Source: Acidobacteriota bacterium
GTDB taxonomy: Bacteria > Acidobacteriota > Terriglobia > Terriglobales > Acidobacteriaceae
Length of the DNA stretch: 7,208 nt
Direction: 5' to 3'
Assembly: GCA_021805955.1 (NCBI GenBank)
Contig: JAJZDO010000669.1
Span: 1-7,208 of the forward strand
Shown here one piece after another: positions 1-6,737 of this stretch (positions are counted from its first letter, which is position 1; the number at the start of each line of letters is the position of its first letter). Position numbers and translations under genes: made by a program. The notes under the pieces were generated by a model. The model saw nothing but the letters and a program-made list of their open reading frames with translations, did no database searches and had not been told where the DNA came from.

Positions 1-795
1 ACAATTCCAAAGCAGTCATCGCGCCAGCGATCTACCGGCATCAAGCGGAGCGTGCAGGCACGCAGTGCCAACCAGCAGCGATATCTCGAAGCCATCGAGC
101 AGAATGACATGGTCTTCGGGATCGGCCCGGCAGGAACAGGAAAGACCTATCTCGCTGTCGCCATGGCCGTTGCTGCCATGAATGTAAAAAAGGCCAGCCG
201 TATCATTCTGGTACGACCGGCTGTAGAGGCAGGCGAGCGACTTGGATTTCTTCCCGGCAGCCTTCAGGAAAAAGTGGATCCATATCTGCGTCCACTCTAC
301 GACGCCCTGTATGACCTGTGTGAGCCAGAGCGCGTGGACAAGATGCTGGAGAAAAATATCATCGAGGTTGCGCCGCTCGCCTTTATGCGAGGTCGCACAC
401 TCAATGATGCGTTCATCATTATGGACGAAGCCCAAAACACGACCAGCGAGCAGATGAAGATGTTTCTCACGCGCCTTGGCAACAATTCCAAAGCAGTCAT
501 CACAGGCGATATTACTCAGATCGATCTGCCGAATCCCAAACGGAGTGGGTTGGTCGAGGCTATCAACTTATTGGAAGGCGTTGAGGGCATTGAATTCTGC
601 CACTTCGAAGAAGTGGACATTGTTCGTCACACGCTGGTCCAGCGCATCATTCGCGCCTATGAGCAGAAAAATCTCCAGCAGGAGCTTCCGCTTGATCTCG
701 GAGTTTCTGTCGATGCGACTCATTCCTCTGCCACGGGTGTGCATGGCGCTGTCGCCACTACTCTTTCTCCGCGACGACACACGCAGCCTCAGTAA
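1..795 (+). CDS. phoH: PhoH family ATPase, 5'-truncated by the window start
   Basis: The reading frame is open from base 1 to the TAA at 793–795, so the true start lies upstream. The GTG at 52 is only the first possible start inside the window. The protein is a PhoH-type P-loop ATPase, a cytoplasmic family linked to RNA metabolism and usually encoded beside ybeY. The Walker A motif GPAGTGKT is at 124–147, the Walker B segment [10 protein letters not shown] at 409–438, and the family motif [12 protein letters not shown] follows at about 497–532. Family members have an N-terminal KH-like region of roughly 100 residues, and most of it is missing here. The C-terminal tail of about 30 residues after the conserved domain is rich in Ser, Thr and Ala and looks unstructured. 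The first 20 bases duplicate bases 482–501 in a different frame, so the first six or seven residues may not be genuine. Identity is secure; the exact biochemical role of PhoH is not settled in the literature. Confidence 0.93.
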   Translation, partial: TIPKQSSRQRSTGIKRSVQARSANQQRYLEAIEQNDMVFGIGPAGTGKTYLAVAMAVAAMNVKKASRIILVRPAVEAGERLGFLPGSLQEKVDPYLRPLYDALYDLCEPERVDKMLEKNIIEVAPLAFMRGRTLNDAFIIMDEAQNTTSEQMKMFLTRLGNNSKAVITGDITQIDLPNPKRSGLVEAINLLEGVEGIEFCHFEEVDIVRHTLVQRIIRAYEQKNLQQELPLDLGVSVDATHSSATGVHGAVATTLSPRRHTQPQ

Positions 796-827
796 TGCCG
801 GACTTCACTCTAACTTGATGCGACAAA

Positions 828-869
828 TCCTTGCGGAAGACCCGATCGAAATCGGGTCTTCCGCAAGGA
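828..869. repeat. Perfect 19-bp hairpin between phoH and ybeY
   Basis: Bases 828–846 are the exact reverse complement of 851–869, with a 4-base loop CGAA at 847–850. It starts 32 bp after the phoH stop. The stem is GC-rich and would fold strongly in RNA from either strand. No T-run follows on the plus strand (the next bases are GCGGGTTG), so it is not a classical intrinsic terminator. It could be a transcript-stabilising or processing hairpin, a partial attenuator between phoH and ybeY, or one copy of a dispersed palindromic repeat. I see no second copy in this window. The rest of the 796–1014 gap shows no convincing gene or promoter. Confidence 0.85.
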
Positions 870-1014
870 GCGGGTTGTGCATCGTGGAAGATGCGTTGCG
901 GCATGGAAACACATCAGCAAAGCGCAGCAGTATCTGAATTTGCCGTATCATGGAGAGCATGTTCTGCCTCTTGAATCGAACGCCAAATCCAGTGCCCTCA
1001 TCGGGAATTGCGCG

Positions 1015-1497
1015 ATGATTGTCTACGATCCTCAGGCAGCGTCTCTCTTTCGCGACACAGTGAAGTTGCCTGTTCGCTCCACCCTCCAGCGTGCCCTTTT
1101 GGCCGCGCAAAAGTGTGTTCCACTCAAGGGTGAAGTCGCCGTCATGCTCACGGATGACAAGGGAATTCGTAAGCTCAATCGGACGTTTCGTGGGAAGAAC
1201 AAGCCAACGGATGTATTGTCTTTCCCCGCCGCTGATCCTCAATTGGGCATTGCAGGCGATCTCGCCATCTCCGTTGAAACGGCTGCTCGACAGGCAGTAG
1301 CGGAAGGACATCCATTGCGCATTGAGTTGCGCATTCTCATTCTCCACGGCGTCCTTCATCTGGCTGGATACGATCATGAGACCGATTCCGGTCAGATGGC
1401 CAGGCTGGAATGCAATCTGCGTCGCAAACTTCGCTTGCCACAAGGTCTCATTGAGCGAACAACATCCACTCATGCGCATAACGGGAAAGCGCGATGA
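1015..1497 (+). CDS. ybeY: Endoribonuclease YbeY (rRNA maturation)
   Basis: YbeY is a zinc-dependent single-strand endoribonuclease that acts in 16S rRNA 3'-end maturation and late 30S quality control in the cytoplasm. The sequence gives 160 residues, the usual family length. The signature H-x3-H-x5-H is complete (His111, His115 and His121, in HGVLHLAGYDH, bases 1345–1377). The upstream core segment RTFRGKNKPTDVLSFP is also typical. The frame stays open upstream to a GTG at 877, which would give 206 residues. I chose the ATG at 1015 because similarity to the family begins there, an SD-like GGGA lies 8 bases upstream (1003–1006), and the extra 46 residues look like translated intergenic sequence just after the 828–869 hairpin. 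The TGA stop overlaps the next gene's ATG (ATGA, 1494–1497), which suggests translational coupling. phoH upstream and era downstream fit a shared role in rRNA processing and ribosome assembly. Confidence 0.93.
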   Translation: MIVYDPQAASLFRDTVKLPVRSTLQRALLAAQKCVPLKGEVAVMLTDDKGIRKLNRTFRGKNKPTDVLSFPAADPQLGIAGDLAISVETAARQAVAEGHPLRIELRILILHGVLHLAGYDHETDSGQMARLECNLRRKLRLPQGLIERTTSTHAHNGKAR

Positions 1498-2843
1498 TGA
1501 CTCCAGCGCTTGTCTTCACGGCTCTTCTACTTGCGGTTATCCTGTGCCTGAGCAGCTACATCGTGCGTCTGGAGAGCCAGTTTGGGCGCATCCTTGCGCG
1601 CGATGTTCAGCAGCACCTCGAAGCGTGGGAGCAACTTGTTGAGCCTCGGCTTGGAATGAGTCGAGAGCATGTCGCGCTCGCTGCCTCTGCGTGGATGCAT
1701 CTTTCCATGGCGATCGAGGCTATCCTTCTCGCAGATATTCTTTTTCTTCATTCCTTCACCTGGAATGGCGATGCGGCGCTGCAATGGCTTGTGCTCATGG
1801 TGCTCACCGTGATGCTTTGCGGGGAAGTATTTCCTTTTTTAATTTTGCAGCGTATGCCTGGAGACTGGCTTGCATCCATCGTTTGGCTGGTGCGGATTCT
1901 GCTGGCGCTCATGCTTCCGGTCACACTTGTCATAACGTTTTTGCTTTCCATTGCCACGCTCACTGATTCCGGGGTCGAAAGCCCCCACGAGGATGAAGCC
2001 GGAGATGTGGAAGCTTTGCTCGAGGCAGGCGAAGAAAAAGGCATCCTGGAAGAAGAAGATCGCCAGCTTGTGCGTTCCGCACTCCAGTTTGGCGACAAGC
2101 TGGTGAAAGAAGTTATGACGCCGCGTTCGGCGATCTTTGCCGTTCCTGCTTCCATGCTGTTGGGTGATTTTCTTCAGGCGCTTCGCCAGCATAACTACTC
2201 CCGCGTCCCTGTTTACCGCGATGCACTTGATTCTGTGACCGGAATCGCCTTTGCGCATGACTTGCTCTACGTCTCGGATGCTGACATCGCTCAGCGCACA
2301 GTTGGAAGCATTCAGCGGCCAGTCGCTCTTGTGCCAGAGACCAAGCGCGGTTATGAACTGCTGCGTGAGATGCAACGCGAGAAACAGCATATGCGAGTGG
2401 TCCTGGATGAGTATGGTGAAGTCGCCGGACTCGTAACCATTGAAGATCTGCTGGAAGAGATCGTGGGGTCTATTCGCGACGAGCATGAAGAAGATGCTGA
2501 GGCAGGGCAGGGAAACCCCATTCCGCAGCCTGACGGCTCGTGGCTTTTGCCAGGCAGCTACCCTGTCAGTCAGTTGTCTTCACTGTTGCCTGATCTTTCG
2601 TCTGCGGAAGTTGACGAATCTCAGTCGCAGACGGTGGGCGGGCTTGTCTCGGAGATTGCAGACCGCATCCCGCTTGCCGGAGAAGTGCTGATATCCGGAA
2701 GTTTGCGGCTGGAGATCGTGCAGGCGACGGAACGTCGCATTGAACAGGTGCGTCTGAGAATGATCTCGGACGAAAAGCCGGAGACGCCGATATCCACTCG
2801 CATCATTTCAGAGGTAGATCACGAATCGCCTCAACAGGAGTAA
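1494..2843 (+). CDS. CNNM/DUF21 membrane protein with CBS pair and CorC_HlyC domain
   Basis: This is a 449-residue protein of the hemolysin-like/CorC/CNNM family, inner-membrane proteins tied to magnesium or cobalt efflux in characterised members. Four hydrophobic segments (about 4–23, 63–87, 95–117 and 126–154) form the DUF21-type membrane region. Two CBS domains follow: the first starts at VKEVMTPR (204–211), and the second ends in DEYGEVAGLVTIEDLLEEIVG (about 305–325). A CorC_HlyC domain occupies about 343–425. Relative to the usual family pattern, the membrane part is divergent: the SAAET-like motif of the first helix is not recognisable, and the GE-x-x-P-K signature reads GEVFPF (110–115), without the lysine. 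The start is the ATG overlapping the ybeY stop, with SD-like GGGA at 1483–1486; a second ATG follows directly at 1497. The family assignment is firm, but the transported ion cannot be read from the sequence. The acidic tail after residue 425 is probably flexible. Confidence 0.92.
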   Translation: MMTPALVFTALLLAVILCLSSYIVRLESQFGRILARDVQQHLEAWEQLVEPRLGMSREHVALAASAWMHLSMAIEAILLADILFLHSFTWNGDAALQWLVLMVLTVMLCGEVFPFLILQRMPGDWLASIVWLVRILLALMLPVTLVITFLLSIATLTDSGVESPHEDEAGDVEALLEAGEEKGILEEEDRQLVRSALQFGDKLVKEVMTPRSAIFAVPASMLLGDFLQALRQHNYSRVPVYRDALDSVTGIAFAHDLLYVSDADIAQRTVGSIQRPVALVPETKRGYELLREMQREKQHMRVVLDEYGEVAGLVTIEDLLEEIVGSIRDEHEEDAEAGQGNPIPQPDGSWLLPGSYPVSQLSSLLPDLSSAEVDESQSQTVGGLVSEIADRIPLAGEVLISGSLRLEIVQATERRIEQVRLRMISDEKPETPISTRIISEVDHESPQQE

Positions 2844-2850
2844 TCCAAAC

Positions 2851-3942
2851 ATGAGATCAGGATTTGTAGCGCTGATTGGCCGCCCGAACGCAGGCAAAAG
2901 TACGCTTCTCAATGCACTGGTGGGGGAGCGTGTCGCCATCGTAACCAGCAAGCCGCAAACCACGCGCAGCCGCATTCTAGGGGTTGTCGAAGTTTCTGCT
3001 GAAGAGGAAAAGCAGCAGGACGCCGCACAAATCGTCTTTATCGATACACCGGGTGTTCATCAGCCTCAGACGCAACTCGATCGCCGCATGATGCAGGAGG
3101 TGCAGGATGCTCTGGAGTCCTGTGATGTGGTTGCCTGGCTTGTCGATGTAACACGCGAACTGCGCCTGCCTGAGGAGCGCGTTCAGGACGATGAGAAGAC
3201 GGATCAGCAAAATACGCAACGACATGCGGATTGGCAAAGCGAGGATGCTCATCTTCTGCGCCTGCTGCAACAGGTCAGCCGCCCGGTTGTTCTCGTCCTC
3301 AACAAGATTGACCAGGTTCGTCGTCAGGAACTCCTACCGCACATCGAGCAGTTACGCCTGCTTTATGACTTTGCGGCTGTTTTCCCCATCAGTGCGCGTC
3401 GCCAGGATGGACTCGACCGTCTGTTGACCGGACTGGCTGACTTGCTTCCAACGGGCGAGCGATTTTTCCCCGCCGATCAATATACGGACCAGCCGATTCG
3501 TTTTCTCGTGGCAGAGATCATCCGCGAGCGCATTCTTATGGAGACAGGCGAAGAAGTTCCCTATGCTTCAGCTGTTGTCATCGAACAGTTTGAAGAGCCG
3601 CAGTTACCTCCGCGAAAAGCCAGGAAGCCACGAATGATGAAAGGTGGCATCCCCGCGCCCGAGAGACGTCCCCTCACTCGAATTGCGGCTGCCATTTATT
3701 GCGAACGTGATGGACAGAAAGCCATTTTGATTGGCAAAGGCGGCAGCCGTCTCCAAACTATCGGAGCGAGTGCTCGCCAGCAGATCGAGGCTCTTTTGGA
3801 TACCGCCGTATACCTGGAACTGCGCGTGATTGTTGAGCCGGGTTGGCGTGAATCGCAAGGCTTCGTCGAGCATCTGGACTGGCGGCGTCAACTGGAAACC
3901 ATCGCCGCACAGCAGGCGAGGTCGGGTGAAGGTAGCCAATAA
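2851..3942 (+). CDS. era: GTPase Era, ribosome assembly factor
   Basis: Era is an essential GTPase that binds the 3' end of 16S rRNA and checks 30S assembly; part of it associates with the membrane. The G motifs are intact: G1 GRPNAGKS (10–17), the TTR-containing G2 region (36–44), G3 DTPG (65–68), G4 NKID (151–154) and G5 SAR (181–183). The C-terminal KH domain has the GKGG loop at 295–298, followed by the LQTIGASAR segment typical of Era. At 363 residues it is about 60 longer than the E. coli protein. The extra length lies in three hydrophilic places: near 49–60 before G3, about 103–131 before G4, and a basic Pro-rich stretch about 248–276 inside the KH region. The ATG at 2851 follows the upstream stop by 7 bp and has SD AGGAG at 2836–2840. 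It converges with the GGDEF gene after 17 bp. Confidence 0.96.
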   Translation: MRSGFVALIGRPNAGKSTLLNALVGERVAIVTSKPQTTRSRILGVVEVSAEEEKQQDAAQIVFIDTPGVHQPQTQLDRRMMQEVQDALESCDVVAWLVDVTRELRLPEERVQDDEKTDQQNTQRHADWQSEDAHLLRLLQQVSRPVVLVLNKIDQVRRQELLPHIEQLRLLYDFAAVFPISARRQDGLDRLLTGLADLLPTGERFFPADQYTDQPIRFLVAEIIRERILMETGEEVPYASAVVIEQFEEPQLPPRKARKPRMMKGGIPAPERRPLTRIAAAIYCERDGQKAILIGKGGSRLQTIGASARQQIEALLDTAVYLELRVIVEPGWRESQGFVEHLDWRRQLETIAAQQARSGEGSQ

Positions 3943-3959
3943 TTTATCGCCTGTCGAAA

Positions 3960-4958
3960 TTAATCGCTGACGCGTCCACGCCCCGTTGCCTTCACCGAGT
4001 ACATGCGCTTGTCCGCCACGCCCAGAATTGCATGGACAGTTTGGCCATCCTGTGGGCAACTGGCGATTCCTACACTTGAGCCGATCGAAATCTCCAGTCC
4101 ATTGCGCATGCGGAAGACGGTTTCGGTCAGGCGAGCGTGCAACCGCTCTGATGCTGCCAGCGCAGCCTCGGGACCTGTCTCTGGCATGAGCACAACAAAC
4201 TCGTCGCCACCATAGCGAAAGCAGATATCCTCCGCGCGACTCATGCTTTGCAGCTTGTGACCGAAGGCTCCCAACAACTCGCTACCCACCAGATGGCCGT
4301 ATTTGTCATTCACCTGCTTGAATCGATCAAGGTCCAGGAAAAGCAAACTGAATCCATGCTGAGATTGGTTCAGATGAGCAATTTGCCGCTCCAGCAGCGT
4401 ATACAGATGTCTTGCATTGAACAGCCCCGTAACATCATCCGTAATGGTGAGTTGTTGCACTCGAGAAACATCCTGGGCATTTTCAATTGCAATTGCTGCG
4501 TAGTCCGCCAGAATGTGAAGAAACGCAATCGTGTAATAAGAGTTTCGACTCAGATCGGGATTGAATATCTCCAGAACGCCATGCGTGCCGCGCCGTCCTC
4601 GAATCGGAATCGCCACCGCAGAGCGAAAATGAAATCCGTTCTGGGAGCGCATAGACTTCATGCGCGGATCATCCTCTGCCTCGGGCAAGATGAGCGTCTG
4701 CCCGCGTTCTGCCACCCACCCGGCCAGCCCTTCGCCCACCCTCACTCGCAGTTCTTTCAGCGCTGAGCCATCGCCTGATCCAGTCAGGGCGTAGTACAAC
4801 TCTTGCCTCGACTCATCCAGCATCAGCAATGCCCAGAGTTCTGCCGAGATGAAGCGGTTCATCTGTTCCAGAATCGCTCGCAGAATGCTTTCCAGCTCCA
4901 GGCTGGAAGTGAGCGAGCGGGCCAGCTTATGAAAGACCATCAGGTCTTCCAGCGGCAT
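3960..4958 (-). CDS. GAF-GGDEF diguanylate cyclase
   Basis: Predicted to make cyclic di-GMP from two GTP molecules under control of an N-terminal sensory GAF domain. Numbering from the ATG at 4958 (332 residues), the GAF domain covers about 20–160. The GGDEF domain begins near TDDVTGLFNARHL and carries the intact active site GGDEF at 250–254, preceded by an RxxD inhibitory site (RAED, 241–244) at the standard spacing. Product feedback inhibition is therefore likely. There is no signal peptide or membrane helix, so the protein is cytoplasmic. In-frame ATGs also exist at 4982 and 4976, giving up to 340 residues. I prefer 4958 because AGAGGA at 4966–4971 sits 7 bases upstream of it, whereas no Shine-Dalgarno precedes 4982. 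The GAF ligand cannot be told from the sequence. The gene lies downstream of moaA on the same strand after a gap of about 200 bp and may have its own promoter. Confidence 0.92.
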   Translation of the reverse strand: MPLEDLMVFHKLARSLTSSLELESILRAILEQMNRFISAELWALLMLDESRQELYYALTGSGDGSALKELRVRVGEGLAGWVAERGQTLILPEAEDDPRMKSMRSQNGFHFRSAVAIPIRGRRGTHGVLEIFNPDLSRNSYYTIAFLHILADYAAIAIENAQDVSRVQQLTITDDVTGLFNARHLYTLLERQIAHLNQSQHGFSLLFLDLDRFKQVNDKYGHLVGSELLGAFGHKLQSMSRAEDICFRYGGDEFVVLMPETGPEAALAASERLHARLTETVFRMRNGLEISIGSSVGIASCPQDGQTVHAILGVADKRMYSVKATGRGRVSD

Positions 4959-4996
4959 TCTATTTTCCTCTGCCATGGTCATTACGAGTGAACAGA

Positions 4997-5026
4997 TCTT
5001 TATTTTAGCGCGTTCGATAACAAGAA
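4997..5026 (-). promoter_or_regulatory. Possible promoter of the GGDEF gene
   Basis: Reading the minus strand, TTCTTG (5021–5026) lies 18 bases before TAAAGA (4997–5002). An overlapping TTGTTA (5018–5023) would give a 15-base spacer. The segment is locally AT-rich compared with its surroundings. A transcript starting near 4990 would leave only a few bases ahead of the ATG at 4982 but about 30 ahead of the ATG at 4958, which agrees with the start chosen on ribosome-binding grounds. The match to the sigma-70 consensus is weak. Confidence 0.25.
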
Positions 5027-5188
5027 TTCTGTTGGCGCTCCAGGTTGTTACTCCTTGCGGCGATACTCAGCCACTCACGCGAAGGAAATCACACTCTATC
5101 TTTGCAATGACGATGGTCGCGGCGAGAGACTTCGCCGACAAATGTCAGATCTTCGCGTAATGTCTGATCGACAGCAAGCGCGAGCGAT

Positions 5189-6235
5189 CTAACCGCCGAT
5201 GTGCACCATGGATCGGGATGGCTTGAGAAATTCAGGCTCGCCAATATGATGACGCGCCTCCTTGGTTTGGATCACACCCAGAATAAACGCGCGAAGTTCT
5301 TCATCGTTTGCGCCAGCCCGCGCCAGCCCGGCCAGATCATGTTCGCGATGTGAAAACAGACAGGTTCGAATCTTTCCGTCTGAGGTGAGTCGGACACGGC
5401 TGCACGCTCCGCAGAATGCTTGTGTGACGGGAGCAATGATTCCGATCTCTCCGCCTGCGCCATCCGTAAAGCCGTACCTTCGGGCTGTCTCTCCTGCCAC
5501 GGTCGCCGGCAGCGGAACCAGAGGATGCACTCGATGAATTCGCTCCACAATCTCTGTCAGCGGTACGACCATCTGTGGCGTCCAGAGCCGATCCTCTTCG
5601 AGCGGCATAAATTCGATGAATCGCACCACTACATTTCGCTCGCGTGCGAATGTAGCGAAGGACTCTACCTGATCGTCGTTGAATCCGCGCAAGAGAACAC
5701 AGTTGATCTTGACCGGATCGAGAGCTGCCCGCTGTGCTGCTTCAATGCCGCGCACAACGGCTGCGAAGCTTCCCGCAATACGCGTGATGCGCTCGAAAAT
5801 CGCCGGATCGACAGCGTCCATGCTGATGGTCACACGGCTCAGCCCCGCTCTTTTCAGGGGTTCCGCCAAATCTTCCATCAGATGGCCATTGGTCGTCACT
5901 GCCACTTCAGGAGACTGGTCTGATCGCGTGTGCATCGCGCGAATTGCGGCGACGATATCTGGAAGATCACGCCTCAGCAGAGGTTCTCCGCCGGTGAGAC
6001 GAACTTTTTCAATTCCAAGGCTTAAAAATATCCGGATCAGACGGAGATAGTCTTCCGCGCTCAGTTCGGGATATTGCGCGCCGTGCTGGCCGGTTCTGCA
6101 ATAAACACATTTGTAATTGCACCGATCCGTAATCGAGACACGAAGATCCGTGATTCGCCTGCCGTGACTGTCGCGCAGTTCACCTTCAGGTGGATCCGAG
6201 CCTACTTCGGGAGCGAGATGAGAATGGGCCGCCAT
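5189..6235 (-). CDS. moaA: GTP 3',8-cyclase MoaA (molybdenum cofactor synthesis)
   Basis: MoaA is the radical SAM enzyme that converts GTP to 3',8-cyclo-GTP, the first step of molybdopterin synthesis; MoaC normally completes that step. The 348-residue product has the N-terminal SAM cluster motif CNYKCVYC (Cys39, Cys43, Cys46), GGEP at 82–85, and the second cluster cysteines Cys275, Cys278 and Cys292 in FCGACSRVRLTSDGKIRTC. It ends in the conserved Gly-Gly dipeptide required for catalysis in known MoaA proteins. All key residues are present, so the enzyme should be active. The first 25 or so residues before the core are longer than in some homologues, and the Shine-Dalgarno is weak (CTGGA shortly before the ATG), so the start is less certain than the identity. 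No other moa, moe or mog gene is visible. It lies 43 bp after the 92-aa membrane protein gene and is probably transcribed with it. Confidence 0.95.
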   Translation of the reverse strand: MAAHSHLAPEVGSDPPEGELRDSHGRRITDLRVSITDRCNYKCVYCRTGQHGAQYPELSAEDYLRLIRIFLSLGIEKVRLTGGEPLLRRDLPDIVAAIRAMHTRSDQSPEVAVTTNGHLMEDLAEPLKRAGLSRVTISMDAVDPAIFERITRIAGSFAAVVRGIEAAQRAALDPVKINCVLLRGFNDDQVESFATFARERNVVVRFIEFMPLEEDRLWTPQMVVPLTEIVERIHRVHPLVPLPATVAGETARRYGFTDGAGGEIGIIAPVTQAFCGACSRVRLTSDGKIRTCLFSHREHDLAGLARAGANDEELRAFILGVIQTKEARHHIGEPEFLKPSRSMVHIGG

Positions 6236-6278
6236 ACGTCCAGCAGGCTGCCCCTTGAAGCACTGGCAGCCGGGTCAG

Positions 6279-6557
6279 TCAGTCGATGCGAACAGTTCCG
6301 CGCCGCAGATATGTGCCGACGCTACCAGCCACAAGTACGATCGTCAGCGCAATGCCCATGTAATAGGCCATCGGATGTGCCCAGCCCGGAGAGTACGTCA
6401 GATCCTGTCCTGCCCACAAAGAGAGCAGGGTGCTGATGACGGCGAACTGGCCAGCGATCACCTGCAAGGTCAAACCCCAGTCGCGACGGCGATCCAGGCG
6501 TTCAACCTGCTCTGGCGTCAGGTTGCGTTCTTCAGGGGGCAGCATCATGTTCGGCAT
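6279..6557 (-). CDS. Small two-helix membrane protein, function unknown
   Basis: A 92-residue protein I do not recognise. It has a charged N-terminal segment (about 1–27, with PPEERNLTPEQVERLDRRR), a hydrophobic helix at about 28–49, a short loop containing two tryptophans and two prolines, a second helix at about 63–84, and a basic end (RRGTVRID). The arginines flanking both helices suggest that both ends are cytoplasmic with the short loop outside. There is no cleavable signal. GGGAG at 6569–6573 lies 11 bases before the ATG. The start overlaps the end of the 41-aa ORF by 13 bp, so translation may be coupled, and moaA follows after 43 bp. The hydrophobic profile and operon-like spacing support a real gene. 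A functional link to molybdenum cofactor synthesis is only suggested by position. Confidence 0.75.
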   Translation of the reverse strand: MPNMMLPPEERNLTPEQVERLDRRRDWGLTLQVIAGQFAVISTLLSLWAGQDLTYSPGWAHPMAYYMGIALTIVLVAGSVGTYLRRGTVRID

Positions 6558-6670
6558 GGAGCAAAAGTCTCCCGGAAAAGATGAGTCAGGTCGAAGCGTC
6601 CAACCGGCTCTTCACTGATTGTAAACGGAGTGCGCCGGTCTGTGACAACCACTTCTTGTAGATAGCTCAT
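6545..6670 (-). CDS. 41-aa small ORF with strong ribosome binding site
   Basis: Reading the minus strand, ATG at 6668–6670 opens a 41-codon frame ending in TGA at 6545–6547. The product begins MSYLQEVVVTDRRTPFTISE, continues with EPVGRFDLTHLFRETFAP and ends in CRT. It is preceded by GAGGTGA (6680–6686), close to an ideal Shine-Dalgarno, 9 bases before the ATG. An in-frame TGA inside that Shine-Dalgarno rules out a longer start. It fills most of the otherwise empty 180 bp between two predicted genes and overlaps the next gene by 13 bp. The protein is soluble, mixed in charge, and has no motif I know. It could instead be only a leader peptide that couples translation to the membrane protein gene, or the remnant of a longer frameshifted protein. 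Confidence 0.55.
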   Translation of the reverse strand: MSYLQEVVVTDRRTPFTISEEPVGRFDLTHLFRETFAPCRT

Positions 6671-6679
6671 GCGGTTGTT

Positions 6680-6686
6680 TCACCTC
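6680..6686 (-). promoter_or_regulatory. Ribosome binding site of the 41-aa ORF
   Basis: GAGGTGA on the minus strand, 9 bases before the ATG at 6670. It is the strongest Shine-Dalgarno in the right half of the window and the main argument that the small ORF is translated. Confidence 0.6.
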
Positions 6687-6737
6687 GGGAATGATTACCG
6701 ACACTTCATATCCCCTCAGGCCGGTCCCAAACGCCCT

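Noticed and set aside
805..1479. Long minus-strand open frame (224 codons) opposite ybeY
   Set aside because: It is antisense to a clearly identified ybeY and runs through the palindrome, which encodes nearly the same residues on both strands. The product shows no family features.
1839..2486. 215-codon minus-strand open frame opposite the CBS gene
   Set aside because: It is fully antisense to a well-supported gene and has Cys/His/Gln-rich composition typical of shadow translation.
4248..4766. 172-codon plus-strand open frame opposite the GGDEF gene
   Set aside because: The minus strand encodes intact GAF and GGDEF motifs here; the plus-strand product has no recognisable domain.
5051..5060. 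Ten-base match (reverse complement) to the arm of the 828–869 hairpin
   Set aside because: It is too short and not part of a palindrome, so it does not support a second copy of a repeat.
5116..5139. Hairpin GGCGA/TCGCC with outer GTC/GAC pairs downstream of moaA, considered as a terminator
   Set aside because: The stem is short, has a two-base bulge, and no T-run follows on the minus strand; it could easily occur by chance.
5311..5330. Exact tandem duplication of the 10-base unit CGCCAGCCCG
   Set aside because: It lies inside moaA and encodes an Ala/Gly/Arg-rich stretch in a variable part of the protein; only two copies are present and the frame is intact.
5420..5923. 167-codon plus-strand open frame opposite moaA
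   Set aside because: It is antisense to moaA, whose catalytic motifs are complete; the product is unlike any known protein and its start is arbitrary.
6671..6737. Gap between the zinc-ribbon gene and the 41-aa ORF, examined for a terminator
   Set aside because: I found no stable stem followed by T residues on the minus strand; apart from the GAGGTGA ribosome binding site nothing is supported.
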